Assembly: GCF_011039175.1 (NCBI RefSeq)
Contig: NZ_JAAKEN010000002.1
Span: forward strand, 62,001-126,000
Length of the DNA: 64,000 bases
Reading direction: 5' to 3'
Source of the DNA: Slackia sp. ZJ119
GTDB lineage: Bacteria > Actinomycetota > Coriobacteriia > Coriobacteriales > Eggerthellaceae
Shown one piece after another: positions 45,458-54,401 of the stretch (the stretch's first letter is position 1; every line of letters begins with the position of its first letter). A program made the position numbers and the translations under genes. The notes under the pieces were generated by a model. The model was not told where the DNA came from and searched no databases. It was given only the letters and a program-made list of their open reading frames with translations.

Positions 45458-46737
45458 TGGCGAAGAAGAAACGCTCCTACACCTCAACCGAACACACGCG
45501 CCGCGAAGCGCTGACGCCTTTCGGCAGCCGCACCGACATCGGCTGCGTCCGCGACCACAACGAAGACAGCCTGGTCGTGTCGCCGCCGCTGTACGTGGTG
45601 GCCGACGGCATGGGCGGGCACGCAGCGGGCGAAGTGGCGTCGGAAATCGCCGTGAACGTGATCGCCGCCGAAGCGCCGCAGGAGCCCGACGCCGAAGCGC
45701 TGGCCCAAGCCGTGGAAGCGGCCAACCGCGAAGTGTTGCTGGCCAGCCGCGACGGCCGCGGGCGCACCGGCATGGGCACCACGGTAACGGCTGCCATCTT
45801 GGAAGAAGAACGCCTGGTCATCGCGCAAGTGGGCGATTCACGAGCCTACCTTTTGCACAAAGGGGAGCTGCAGCAGCTCACGCGCGACCATTCGCTGATG
45901 GCAGACCTCATAGAAGCCGGCCAGATCACGCCGGCCGAAGCCCGCACGCATCCGCAGCGGTCGGTCATCACGCGGGCCCTCGGCAGCGACCCGCTCATGC
46001 GGCCCGACCTCTACGAGATCAACGTGGAAACGGGCGACCGGCTGCTGCTGTGCTCCGACGGTCTGTCCAGCATGCTCACCGACGAGCAGATCGCCGCCAC
46101 GCTGCAACGCTTCCCCGACCCGCAACGCTGCGCGACGCAGCTGGTCAACGAGGCCATCGCGGCAGGCGGCTATGACAACGTGACCGTCATCGTGCGCGAC
46201 GTGGAAGGCCACGCCAAGCAGAAGATGAAGAAGACGGTCCGCAAGTCGCGGCGCTGGCTTGCCCTGATCATCACGCTGTTCGTGCTCATCGTCGCCGGCG
46301 CGGCCGCCGGTTTTGGGTACTACGCGTCCCATTCGGCCTTCGTGAAAGACGACAACGGCAAGGTCGCCGTGTATTCGGGCCTGCCGGGCGACTTCTTCGG
46401 CGTTTCGCTGTCGCTGCACGAGCGCACGACCAACGTGTCGGTGGCCGATTTGCAGCCGGGCATCGCGAACCGCCTGAAAGAGGGCATTCGGGTCGACGAT
46501 TTGGAGGCGGCCGAAAAGCTCGTCGCGGAATACCAGAAAGAAGTCGATCAGAAAGCCGCGTCGGCCGTGCCCGACGACGAGGGCGCGAAAGAGGCCGAAG
46601 CCGCAGGCGAAGGTGCGAAAGACGCGGCAGGCCAGCCCGCAGCGGAAGACGCCGCCAACGCCGCCACGAGCGGCCAAGCGGCAGAAGCCGACAAGGGCGC
46701 CGACGCGCCCGCCAAAGCCGAAAACGCCGAGGCGTAG
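45457..46737 (+). CDS. pstP: PP2C-type Ser/Thr phosphatase, PstP-like
   Basis: 426 residues. The catalytic domain has the metal-binding motifs DHNEDS, VADGMGGHAAGE, GDSRAYL, LCSDGLSSML and GGYDNVTVIV. One membrane helix (about 265-290) separates it from a short extracytoplasmic part and an Ala/Glu-rich tail. It reverses PknB phosphorylation. It overlaps fhaB by one base and is followed after 5 bases by the rodA::pbp fusion. Confidence 0.95.
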   Translation: MAKKKRSYTSTEHTRREALTPFGSRTDIGCVRDHNEDSLVVSPPLYVVADGMGGHAAGEVASEIAVNVIAAEAPQEPDAEALAQAVEAANREVLLASRDGRGRTGMGTTVTAAILEEERLVIAQVGDSRAYLLHKGELQQLTRDHSLMADLIEAGQITPAEARTHPQRSVITRALGSDPLMRPDLYEINVETGDRLLLCSDGLSSMLTDEQIAATLQRFPDPQRCATQLVNEAIAAGGYDNVTVIVRDVEGHAKQKMKKTVRKSRRWLALIITLFVLIVAGAAAGFGYYASHSAFVKDDNGKVAVYSGLPGDFFGVSLSLHERTTNVSVADLQPGIANRLKEGIRVDDLEAAEKLVAEYQKEVDQKAASAVPDDEGAKEAEAAGEGAKDAAGQPAAEDAANAATSGQAAEADKGADAPAKAENAEA

Positions 46738-46742
46738 CAGCC

Positions 46743-49523
46743 ATGACGCGTCGCAACATCGAACTCGTGCTGCTGTGCATCGCGGCTCCGCTCGTGGGGC
46801 TGCTGTTTGCCATGATAGCCATCAACAACGGCCAGGTCGTCGACATGAACACGCTCGGAGTGCCGCTGGGCATCTTCGGCGCGTTCTTCGTCGCCCACCT
46901 CACCTTGCGTGCGTTCGCGCCCGGCGCCGACCCGGCCATTCTGCCGCTGTCGTTCGCGCTGTCGGGCATCGGCATCGCGTTCGTCACGCGCCTGCGGCCC
47001 GATCTGGCGGTCGGCCAGCTTTTGTGGCTGTTCGTCGGCATCGGGTGCATGATCGTCATCGTGGCGTTCTTCCGCAACCTCGACAAGGTCGTCAACTACA
47101 AATACACCCTTATGATCGTCGGCTTCGTGCTGCTGCTGTCGCCGCTCATCCCGGGCCTTGGCCAGGAGATCTACGGCAGCCGCATCTGGCTGCACTTTGG
47201 CAGCTACTCGTTCCAGCCCGGCGAGGTCGCAAAGCTCGTCATCGTGCTGTTTCTCGCCGGCTACCTGGCCCAAAACCGCGAAATGCTGTCCGTCTTCACC
47301 GTGCGCGTCGGCCCCTTCCGCCTGCCCGACGCCCGCACGCTCATGCCGCTGCTGCTCATGTGGGGCGTCGCGCTGCTCATCGTCGTGTTCGAGAAAGACC
47401 TCGGCAGCGCGGTGGTGTTCTTCTTCGTGTTCCTCATCATGCTCTACGTGGCCACGGGCAAGAAGTTCTACCTCGTCTGCGGCCTTTTGCTCATCGTCGT
47501 GGGCGGCTTGGGCGCGTTCGCGGCGTTCGACCACGTGCAAATCCGCGTGCAGACCTGGCTCGACCCGTTCGCCGACGCGCAGAACACGGGATACCAGCTG
47601 ACGCAGGCCATCTACTCCATCGCCGACGGCGACCTGTTCGGCGTGGGGCTCGGGCGCGGCCTGGCGGGCGACATTCCCATTCCGGTGGTGGAAAGCGACT
47701 TCATTTTCGCCGCCATCGCTGAAGAGATCGGCCTTTTGGGCGCTGCGGGGCTGCTGCTGCTGTTCTTGTGCTTCTGCATCCGCGGCTTCGTGACCGCCGC
47801 ACGCGCGAAAAGCGACGTCAGCTCGTTCATCGCCGTGGGCATGACGAGCATCATCGTGCTGCAGGCGTTCATCATCGTCGGCGGCGTGACCAGGCTCATT
47901 CCGCTGACCGGCCTGACGCTGCCCTTCATCAGCCAGGGCGGCTCGTCGCTGCTTGCCAGCTTCATCGCCGTGGGCTTTCTGCTGCGCTGCGGCGACGAGG
48001 GCACCGGCGTCGCCAAGGAAATGACGAGCGCCACCGCCGCGCTTTCCACCAACAGCGTGCTCGGGCGCGTGTCGCTGGGGAAGCGCCTGACCAACACAAT
48101 GATTATCTTTTCACTCATGTTTGCGGCGCTCGTGGCGAACCTCACGTGGATCATGGTCATCCAGGCCGACTACTACCAAAACCATGCGGGCAACAACCAC
48201 GTCATGATGAAGGAGGCACGCAACGAGCGCGGCACCGTTTCAACCTACGACGGCGTGGTGCTGGCGCAAAGCGTGCTGACCGACAACGGCACCTACGAGC
48301 GCACCTACCCCGCCGGCGACCTGGCCAGCCACGTGATCGGCTACGCGTCGGACCAGTACGGCACCGCGGGCATCGAGGCGGCGTGCAACGACACGCTGCG
48401 CGGGCAGGAAAACTTCGCGAGCATCACCGACGTCATGAACTCGCTCGCCGGCGCGAGCGTGCCCGGCAACGACGTGACGCTCACGCTGAACGCGACGATC
48501 CAGCAAGCCGCCCAGGACGCGCTGGCGGGATCGGTCGGCGCTTGCGTCGTGCTTGATCCTGAGACAGGCGCGGTGCTGGCGATGGCCTCGGCGCCCACCT
48601 ATGCCGCCGCCGACTTCGCCACCATGCTCGAAAACGCCGCATCCGATGGCGCCGCCGACGAATCGGCCCTGCTCAACCGCGCAACCCAGGCGCTTTACGC
48701 CCCCGGCTCCACGTTCAAGATGGTCACGCTGGCCACCGCGCTGCAAGACGGCATCGTCGACGAGAGCACCGTGTTCAACTCGCCCGGCACCATGACCATC
48801 GGCAACGCGCCGGTCACGAACTTCGAAGGCAACGACTACGGCCAGCTGACGGTCGCGCAGGCAACCGCGCTGTCGTCCAACACGGTGTTCGGCCAGCTGG
48901 GCGTCGAGATGGGAGCGCAGCTCCTCGTGGAAGGGGCCGACCGGTTCGGCTTCGACCGCACCGTCGACTTCCCGCTGCCGCTGTACGACTCGCTCATGCC
49001 CGACCCCGCCGACATGACGGAATGGGAGACCGCCTGGGCCGCCGCCGGCGAGCCGGTGGGCGAAAACCAAACCGAAAACCACCCCAGCCCCAGCGGCCCG
49101 CAGGCCACCGTGCTTGAAATGGCCCTGGTAGGAGCCGGCATCGCCAACCAAGGCGCCATCATGCAGCCCTACCTGGTGGACGGCATCTACAACGCCAACG
49201 GCTCGCGCAGCTTCACCGCCGCGCCGAGCAAGCTTTCGCAAGCGGTGGACGCCGAAATCGCCGACCGCACGAAAGAGGTGCTGAAATCCGTCGTGACCTC
49301 GGGCACCGGCACCGCGGCGGCCATCCCCGGCGTTGAAGTGGCCGGAAAGACCGGCACCGCCGAAAAGGAAGACTCCAACGACAGCTGGTTCGTGGGCATG
49401 GCGCCCGCCGAAAACCCGCGTGCCGTTGTCGCGATCATCATCGAAGACGGAGCTGAAGGAGCCGGCGCCGAAAAAGCGCAGAATGTGTTGAAAACCGCCC
49501 TGGAAGTTCAGGGGCTTTTATAA
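46743..49523 (+). CDS. RodA/FtsW-PBP fusion: SEDS glycosyltransferase joined to a class B transpeptidase
   Basis: 926 residues in one frame. Residues 1-420 are the SEDS part with about 12 helices and the hallmark LTLPFISQGGSSLL (391-404). After a short linker and one further helix (about 453-473), a penicillin-binding part begins at 485 (EARNERGTVSTYDGVVLA). Its active-site motifs are SxxK (STFK at 656-659), SxN (712: SSN at 711-713) and KTG (869-871). In mycobacteria rodA and pbpA are separate neighbours; here they are one polypeptide, giving polymerase and cross-linker in fixed ratio. The PBP part is of the short PbpA type without the large N-terminal dimerisation domain. Confidence 0.93.
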   Translation: MTRRNIELVLLCIAAPLVGLLFAMIAINNGQVVDMNTLGVPLGIFGAFFVAHLTLRAFAPGADPAILPLSFALSGIGIAFVTRLRPDLAVGQLLWLFVGIGCMIVIVAFFRNLDKVVNYKYTLMIVGFVLLLSPLIPGLGQEIYGSRIWLHFGSYSFQPGEVAKLVIVLFLAGYLAQNREMLSVFTVRVGPFRLPDARTLMPLLLMWGVALLIVVFEKDLGSAVVFFFVFLIMLYVATGKKFYLVCGLLLIVVGGLGAFAAFDHVQIRVQTWLDPFADAQNTGYQLTQAIYSIADGDLFGVGLGRGLAGDIPIPVVESDFIFAAIAEEIGLLGAAGLLLLFLCFCIRGFVTAARAKSDVSSFIAVGMTSIIVLQAFIIVGGVTRLIPLTGLTLPFISQGGSSLLASFIAVGFLLRCGDEGTGVAKEMTSATAALSTNSVLGRVSLGKRLTNTMIIFSLMFAALVANLTWIMVIQADYYQNHAGNNHVMMKEARNERGTVSTYDGVVLAQSVLTDNGTYERTYPAGDLASHVIGYASDQYGTAGIEAACNDTLRGQENFASITDVMNSLAGASVPGNDVTLTLNATIQQAAQDALAGSVGACVVLDPETGAVLAMASAPTYAAADFATMLENAASDGAADESALLNRATQALYAPGSTFKMVTLATALQDGIVDESTVFNSPGTMTIGNAPVTNFEGNDYGQLTVAQATALSSNTVFGQLGVEMGAQLLVEGADRFGFDRTVDFPLPLYDSLMPDPADMTEWETAWAAAGEPVGENQTENHPSPSGPQATVLEMALVGAGIANQGAIMQPYLVDGIYNANGSRSFTAAPSKLSQAVDAEIADRTKEVLKSVVTSGTGTAAAIPGVEVAGKTGTAEKEDSNDSWFVGMAPAENPRAVVAIIIEDGAEGAGAEKAQNVLKTALEVQGLL

Positions 49524-49606
49524 AACGTGTATGCTGGAAGGCCAAGTGTTTCTATGAACAACAACAGATTCCATAGCCCCAGCATGTGTCCAAAAGGAGT
49601 TTAAAC

Positions 49607-51739
49607 GTGACCGGAACCATGATTGGACGGACCTTCAACAGCCGTTACCAGATAACGGAGCGCATCGGCATCGGCGGCATGGCCGAGGTGTACCAGGCCC
49701 AGGACAAGGTCTTGGGGCGCATGGTCGCCGTGAAAGTCATGCTTCCGCAGTACGCCTCCGACCCCGCCTTCACCCAACGCTTCAAGCAAGAGGCAGCCGC
49801 AGCCGCCAACCTGCAAAGCCCCTACATCGTCAACATCTACGACTGGGGCCAGGACAAGGGCACGTATTACATCGTCATGGAATACGTGCGCGGCAGCGAC
49901 CTGAAGACGGCCATCAACGAACGCGGCATCATCAACCAGCGCAAGTCGGCAGAGATCGCTTCCCAGGTGTGCCAGGCGCTTTCCGTCGCGCACGGGCTTG
50001 ACATCGTGCACCGCGACATCAAGCCGCAGAACATCATGGTGCAGCCCGACGGCAACGTGAAGGTGATGGACTTCGGCATCGCCCGCGCGAAGAACTCCGT
50101 CATGAGCAAGACGTCGACCGTGCTGGGCACCGCGCACTACATTTCGCCTGAACAGGCCCAAGGCAAGGACCTCACTGCCGCAAGCGACATCTATTCGCTC
50201 GGCGTGGTGCTGTACGAATCGGTCACCGGGCAGCTGCCCTTCGACGGACCCGACGCGGTCAGCGTGGCGCTCAAGCAGGTGAACGACCTGCCGCTGCCGC
50301 CAGGCGACATCAACCCCGACGTCGACCCAGACCTCGAGGCCATCATCATGAAGGCCATGCAGAAAGACCCGAACGCCCGCTTCGCCACCGCCAAGGACAT
50401 GCGCCTGGCCCTGAACGACTACCTGGCCGGACGCCCCGTCAACCTGCCCGCCAGCTTCGCCGACGCCCAAACCGAGCTGCTCGGCGCCGTCCCGCCCATC
50501 GACACCGGCGCCGTCACCACGGTCATTCCGCCGGCGGGCGGCCTGCACACCAACCCGGCGAACTCGGGGCCGCTCGGAGGCTCCGGCGGCACGTCGACCA
50601 TGGACATGCCGAAAAAGTCGAGCAAGAAGGGCATCGTGGTGGCGATCGCCGTCCTCGCGGCGCTGGCCGTCATCGGCGGCATCGCGTTTGCGCTGATCGG
50701 CGGCGGGGGTGGCAGCGACAGCGAGCGCATCGTCGTTCCGGACGTGACCAACAAGCCGCTGGAAACAGCCGTCGCCACGCTCGAAGAAGAAGGCTTCGCC
50801 ATCGGCACCATCGAGGAAGTGCCCAACAAGACGGTCGAGGCCGGCAACGTGATCAGCACCGACCCGTCGGCCAACACGAAGCAGGACCGCGGAACCGCCA
50901 TCAATCTGAAGGTGTCGAAGGGCGAAGACGAGTCGAACGAGCTGATCGACGTGCCCGACCTGACGAACAAGACCGCGTCCGAAGCGCGAAAGGCCTTGGA
51001 AGACGCGGGACTGAAGGCCAAAGAGGGCAAGGCTGAGAATTCCGACGACGTCGAGAAGGACCGTGTGGCTCGCCAAGATCCGACGGGCGGCACGCAGGTG
51101 GAAGAAGGCTCGACCGTCACCTATTACCTGTCGCTCGGCAAAAAGCAGGAAAAGGTGCCCAACGTCATCGGCCAGACGCTTGAATCGGGCGCAAAGATCC
51201 TGAACGACGCAGGCTTTTTGGTGGGCAACTACGACAGCCCCACCTACGTCGAAAGCGACCAGCCCTACAACACCATCCTGGCACAAGACCCGGTGGCAGG
51301 GTCTGACCTGGGCAAGAACGGCAGCGTGAACGTGACCCTCAGCCGCGGCCCGAAGCCGACCTCCTACGGCGTGTACGTCAACGCGAGCGGCGGCGGGTCG
51401 GTCACCACGTCCAGCTCAACCGTGGACGAAGGCGGGTCGGTGACCGTGACCATCGTGCCTGATGCCGGCTATGAAGTCAGCTCGGCGACCGGCGTCGACG
51501 GCGTGGCATCGAACGGCGGCACGTACACCATCAGCAACGTGCAGGGCGACGTAAGCGTCAACGTGACGTTCCAGCAGGTCCCGCAGCCGACGCCCGACAC
51601 CAATACTGGAACCGGCACTGGCACCGGCACCACGACCAACCCGTCCGAGCCGACCAGCCCCGACACGTCGTCCACAGACAGCGAACCGGTCGCCGCCTCT
51701 CTAAGCGGCGACGGCAGCACTGCGACGACGAGCTACTAG
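49607..51739 (+). CDS. pknB: PASTA-domain Ser/Thr protein kinase
   Basis: 710 residues from a GTG at 49607, which stands 8 bases after AAAAGGAG; the ORF continues upstream without support. Kinase domain: G-loop GIGGMAEV (21-28), Lys43, HRDIKPQN (from 135), DFG (155-157). A transmembrane helix follows at about 340-365. Three PASTA repeats start VPDVTNKPLETA, VPDLTNKTASEA and VPNVIGQTLESG. A fourth ectodomain (YGVYVNASGGGSVTTSS to DVSVNVTFQQ) resembles an InlB B-repeat/Ig-like module, and a Thr/Ser/Pro-rich tail ends the protein. It should sense wall fragments and regulate wall growth together with the upstream genes. Confidence 0.95.
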   Translation: MTGTMIGRTFNSRYQITERIGIGGMAEVYQAQDKVLGRMVAVKVMLPQYASDPAFTQRFKQEAAAAANLQSPYIVNIYDWGQDKGTYYIVMEYVRGSDLKTAINERGIINQRKSAEIASQVCQALSVAHGLDIVHRDIKPQNIMVQPDGNVKVMDFGIARAKNSVMSKTSTVLGTAHYISPEQAQGKDLTAASDIYSLGVVLYESVTGQLPFDGPDAVSVALKQVNDLPLPPGDINPDVDPDLEAIIMKAMQKDPNARFATAKDMRLALNDYLAGRPVNLPASFADAQTELLGAVPPIDTGAVTTVIPPAGGLHTNPANSGPLGGSGGTSTMDMPKKSSKKGIVVAIAVLAALAVIGGIAFALIGGGGGSDSERIVVPDVTNKPLETAVATLEEEGFAIGTIEEVPNKTVEAGNVISTDPSANTKQDRGTAINLKVSKGEDESNELIDVPDLTNKTASEARKALEDAGLKAKEGKAENSDDVEKDRVARQDPTGGTQVEEGSTVTYYLSLGKKQEKVPNVIGQTLESGAKILNDAGFLVGNYDSPTYVESDQPYNTILAQDPVAGSDLGKNGSVNVTLSRGPKPTSYGVYVNASGGGSVTTSSSTVDEGGSVTVTIVPDAGYEVSSATGVDGVASNGGTYTISNVQGDVSVNVTFQQVPQPTPDTNTGTGTGTGTTTNPSEPTSPDTSSTDSEPVAASLSGDGSTATTSY

Positions 51740-51959
51740 CAGGCGAGAGGGCGCCGGCGGGCAGCGGCGGGCAGCGCGACGAGAAAGCCCGCAGACGAGA
51801 GGGGCGCCTTCCCGAAAAAGACCGAAACCCCGGCAGGCGGCGGCGCGGGAATGGCAGCGGCGGTGCGGCGGGCGGTTCCACCAGACGCCTCGAAGCGGCG
51901 ATGATGGCGGCATAAGGTGCTAGCACGCAAAGAGCGCCAACACCTTCCCGAAGCAGACG

Positions 51960-52003
51960 AACCCCCGGCAGCGGAAGAGGCTGCCGGGGGTTCGAGGTTT
52001 TTG
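51960..52003 (+). terminator. Terminator downstream of pknB
   Basis: A 13-bp perfect stem AACCCCCGGCAGC/GCTGCCGGGGGTT (51960-51972 with 51980-51992), then CGAGG and five T. It lies 220 bases after the stop. The remainder of the 675-base gap to the peptidase gene is the repeat element at 52036-52324. Confidence 0.75.
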
Positions 52004-52035
52004 CGCTCGAGTGAACCGGCAGAGGACGGGCACTC

Positions 52036-52324
52036 GTGCAGTTTCGCAGGTTGTGGCAGAGGAAGCCCCGACTCTTGTGCAGTTGAGCAGCTTGTGGCAG
52101 CGTTTGACAACGGATTCTCGTTTTTTGTGCAGTTGTGCAGGTTATGGCAGAGGCCTTCTTCCCCCGGAAGTCACCGCAAGCCTCTGAACTGGGGATTCTA
52201 TAATACTCTTATTTATATAAGCATAAACAAGCCTCAAATGCCCCGAATTCGCTGCCACAAGCTGCACAACTGCACAGTATTTGCGCCTTCGTTGTCAAAC
52301 GCTGCCACAGCCTGCTCAACTGCA
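52036..52324. repeat. Intergenic inverted-repeat element, family 1, copy B
   Basis: The same 23-base units as in copy A (3045-3293). Three units are on the left at 52036, 52077 and 52127; two inverted units are on the right (52253-52275 and 52302-52324). The 50-base spacing and the GCGTTTGACAACG linker are the same. The centre has a TATAAT (52198-52203) and other AT-rich sequence. It lies between the convergent pknB and peptidase genes. Confidence 0.8.
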
Positions 52325-52414
52325 CCAGTCCCGACGCGTCACCCCCCCCAGGCGGCGAACCGGACGCATCTCAAAGGGACGCTGGCAGCACTGCGGCGAC
52401 GATCCAGCGCACCC

Positions 52415-53392
52415 TTATGCAGCCTCGTACGCCCAGAAGTTACGTGCCTGGCGGATAATGCGCTCGATCGGCCAGGTGCGCTGGGAGTTTTCGGGGCTGT
52501 TGGGGTCGTGCACGACGGCCCCCCCGCTGTCGGCAAGCTTCTCGAGCGCAATGAAGTGCCCTTCGCTCGTGAAGTCGCCGGGGCCCACGCTCACAATGAC
52601 GGGCCGTCCCTCTGCCAACGCGCCGGCTATGACGCCTTCGGTGGCCGGCAACTCTTCGGCGACCAGGCCGAATCGGGCTGCTCCGTCGGTCATGAAGTCC
52701 CAGCTGGTCATGCCGTCGACCACATAGCCGCCGCTTTCGCTGAACACCGCCATGGCTGCCGGATCGCAGTCGGTCTTGCCGGTCAGCATCACGTACACCA
52801 TGCTCAGGCACGTGGGGCCGCAGCCGGTCTTCTCGATGACGCCGCCCGCATAAGGCTCGTTCGCCCACTGCACGTCGGTCTGGTAGAGATACGGCTTCAC
52901 GCCGCGGGTCCACTGGTTGCGCGGCGTGCTCGTGCGGGAAAAGCCGCCGTCCTCCTGGGAGAAAGGCGCGAAAAACCCCTGGTCGGAAGCTCCTTCTTGA
53001 GGTGTAGCACCCTCGTGTGAGGCCGCGAAAAGCGCGAACGCGAACAGGCCTGCCGCCGCGACGGCCGCTGCCGCCAAGACGCGCATCAGGAAGCGAGGGC
53101 GCTCCCAGCCGCGGGGCGCGTACGACGTGCGGGGGCCGCGCACGCGAGGAACGCCGGGGAAGCTCTCACGCGACGACGGCTCCTGCGGCAGCGGGGCGGC
53201 ATAGCGGCGGGGCTGCGCCTCCGGGACGGACTGCGAACCCCGGCCGCCCGCCGATTGCAGCCGCGAAACGTTCGCAGAGACCCGGCAGCGCGGCTGCTCT
53301 CGCGCACAGCCCTTCAAGCACGTCGGCCGGCCGGCGAACGTGCCCGGCGCGGCCCCGCCTTCGAAACGCCCTTGCTGATCTCCCGTCAACAT
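52415..53392 (-). CDS. Membrane-anchored C39-like cysteine peptidase
   Basis: The catalytic domain sits at the C-terminus. The active-site Cys is in EKTGCGPTCLSMVYV, the His in SEGHFIAL and the Asp/Asn in VVHDPNSPENS, the papain-like arrangement of the C39-like family. An Arg/Pro-rich cytosolic part of about 100 residues is followed by one transmembrane helix (MRVLAAAAVAAAGLFAFALFA). I placed the start at the ATG at 53392 (GGTGA upstream), giving 325 residues; the frame stays open to an ATG at 53563, and an ATG at 53500 has a GGGGAAG site, so the N-terminus is uncertain. The target is unknown; wall or secreted-peptide processing is plausible. Confidence 0.8.
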   Translation of the reverse strand: MLTGDQQGRFEGGAAPGTFAGRPTCLKGCAREQPRCRVSANVSRLQSAGGRGSQSVPEAQPRRYAAPLPQEPSSRESFPGVPRVRGPRTSYAPRGWERPRFLMRVLAAAAVAAAGLFAFALFAASHEGATPQEGASDQGFFAPFSQEDGGFSRTSTPRNQWTRGVKPYLYQTDVQWANEPYAGGVIEKTGCGPTCLSMVYVMLTGKTDCDPAAMAVFSESGGYVVDGMTSWDFMTDGAARFGLVAEELPATEGVIAGALAEGRPVIVSVGPGDFTSEGHFIALEKLADSGGAVVHDPNSPENSQRTWPIERIIRQARNFWAYEAA

Positions 53393-53648
53393 TGCAATCA
53401 CCCGCTTCTGATCATGCGAACCCTTCGAAAACCTCAAGGGGCGCCCGAGTTTTCGACGCCCCCTGCAGCGCCGGAAACGGCCTGCCCAGCTGACGCCCAT
53501 CAGGGCTTCCCCTTCCGTTTCCGACTCGTCCAGCCTACCAACGACCGCGCTTACGTTGCCCATAGCGACTTCTTACATTCGCCTTACTTTCTCGTGAACG
53601 ACCGCCCCATCAGGCCCGTCGCGGTCGCAAAGGCGCTACACTGGTCGC

Positions 53649-54401
53649 ATGGAAAACGCGCCCCACATCCTCGTTGCCGACGACGATCCCGAAATCGCCA
53701 GCCTGCTGCGCGAAACGCTCGGCCGCGAAGGGTTTGCCGTCGAGTGCGCGTTGGACGGTGCGCAGGCCCTGGATTCGTTCAGGCGCACCGCTGCGTCCGA
53801 TACCCCTTTTGACCTGGTGATTCTCGACATCATGATGCCACGCATGAACGGATTCGAGACGTGCCAGGCCATCCGGCGCCTGTCCGACGACGTGCCCGTG
53901 CTGTTTCTGTCGGCGAAGGACGAGGAATCGGACCAGGTCATCGGGTTTGCGCTGGGAGCCGACGACTACGTGACGAAGCCGTTCAAAAGCCGAGAGCTCA
54001 TCGCCCGCATTCGAGCGCGGCTTCGCAGGCAGGCGACGTCGCACGCCGACGCGCCCTCGAGCCTGCTGACGGTCGGCAACCTGGAAATCGATCTGCTGCG
54101 CCACGCCGCTTTTCTTCACGACGAGGCGCTGTCGCTCACACCGAAAGAATTCGGGCTGCTGCACGCGCTCATGCTTGAGCCCGGATGCCCCGTATCGACA
54201 AAACGCCTGTTCGAGACCGTATGGAACGAGCCGTACAACACGTCGGACAGCAACACGGTCATGGTGCACATCCGGCGTCTTCGCAAAAAGTTAGCTAAAG
54301 TTGACTCACGTTGCAGCCATATCGAGACCGTGTTCGGCGTCGGGTATCGCATTCCCGACTCGCCCGTCGGACCGTCCGCGACTCAGGAGCGTCATGGGTA
54401 G
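53649..54401 (+). CDS. OmpR/PhoB-family response regulator
   Basis: 250 residues. The receiver domain has acidic residues at 11-13 and the phosphoacceptor Asp60 (LVILDIMMP), then Thr/Ser LSAKD and Lys in TKPFKS. The winged-helix DNA-binding part follows (LTPKEFGLLHALML to GVGYRIP). The ATG has no ribosome site, and a TACACT box ends 5 bases upstream, so the mRNA may be leaderless. It overlaps the histidine kinase by 8 bases, so the two form a VanRS-like pair. Confidence 0.95.
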   Translation: MENAPHILVADDDPEIASLLRETLGREGFAVECALDGAQALDSFRRTAASDTPFDLVILDIMMPRMNGFETCQAIRRLSDDVPVLFLSAKDEESDQVIGFALGADDYVTKPFKSRELIARIRARLRRQATSHADAPSSLLTVGNLEIDLLRHAAFLHDEALSLTPKEFGLLHALMLEPGCPVSTKRLFETVWNEPYNTSDSNTVMVHIRRLRKKLAKVDSRCSHIETVFGVGYRIPDSPVGPSATQERHG

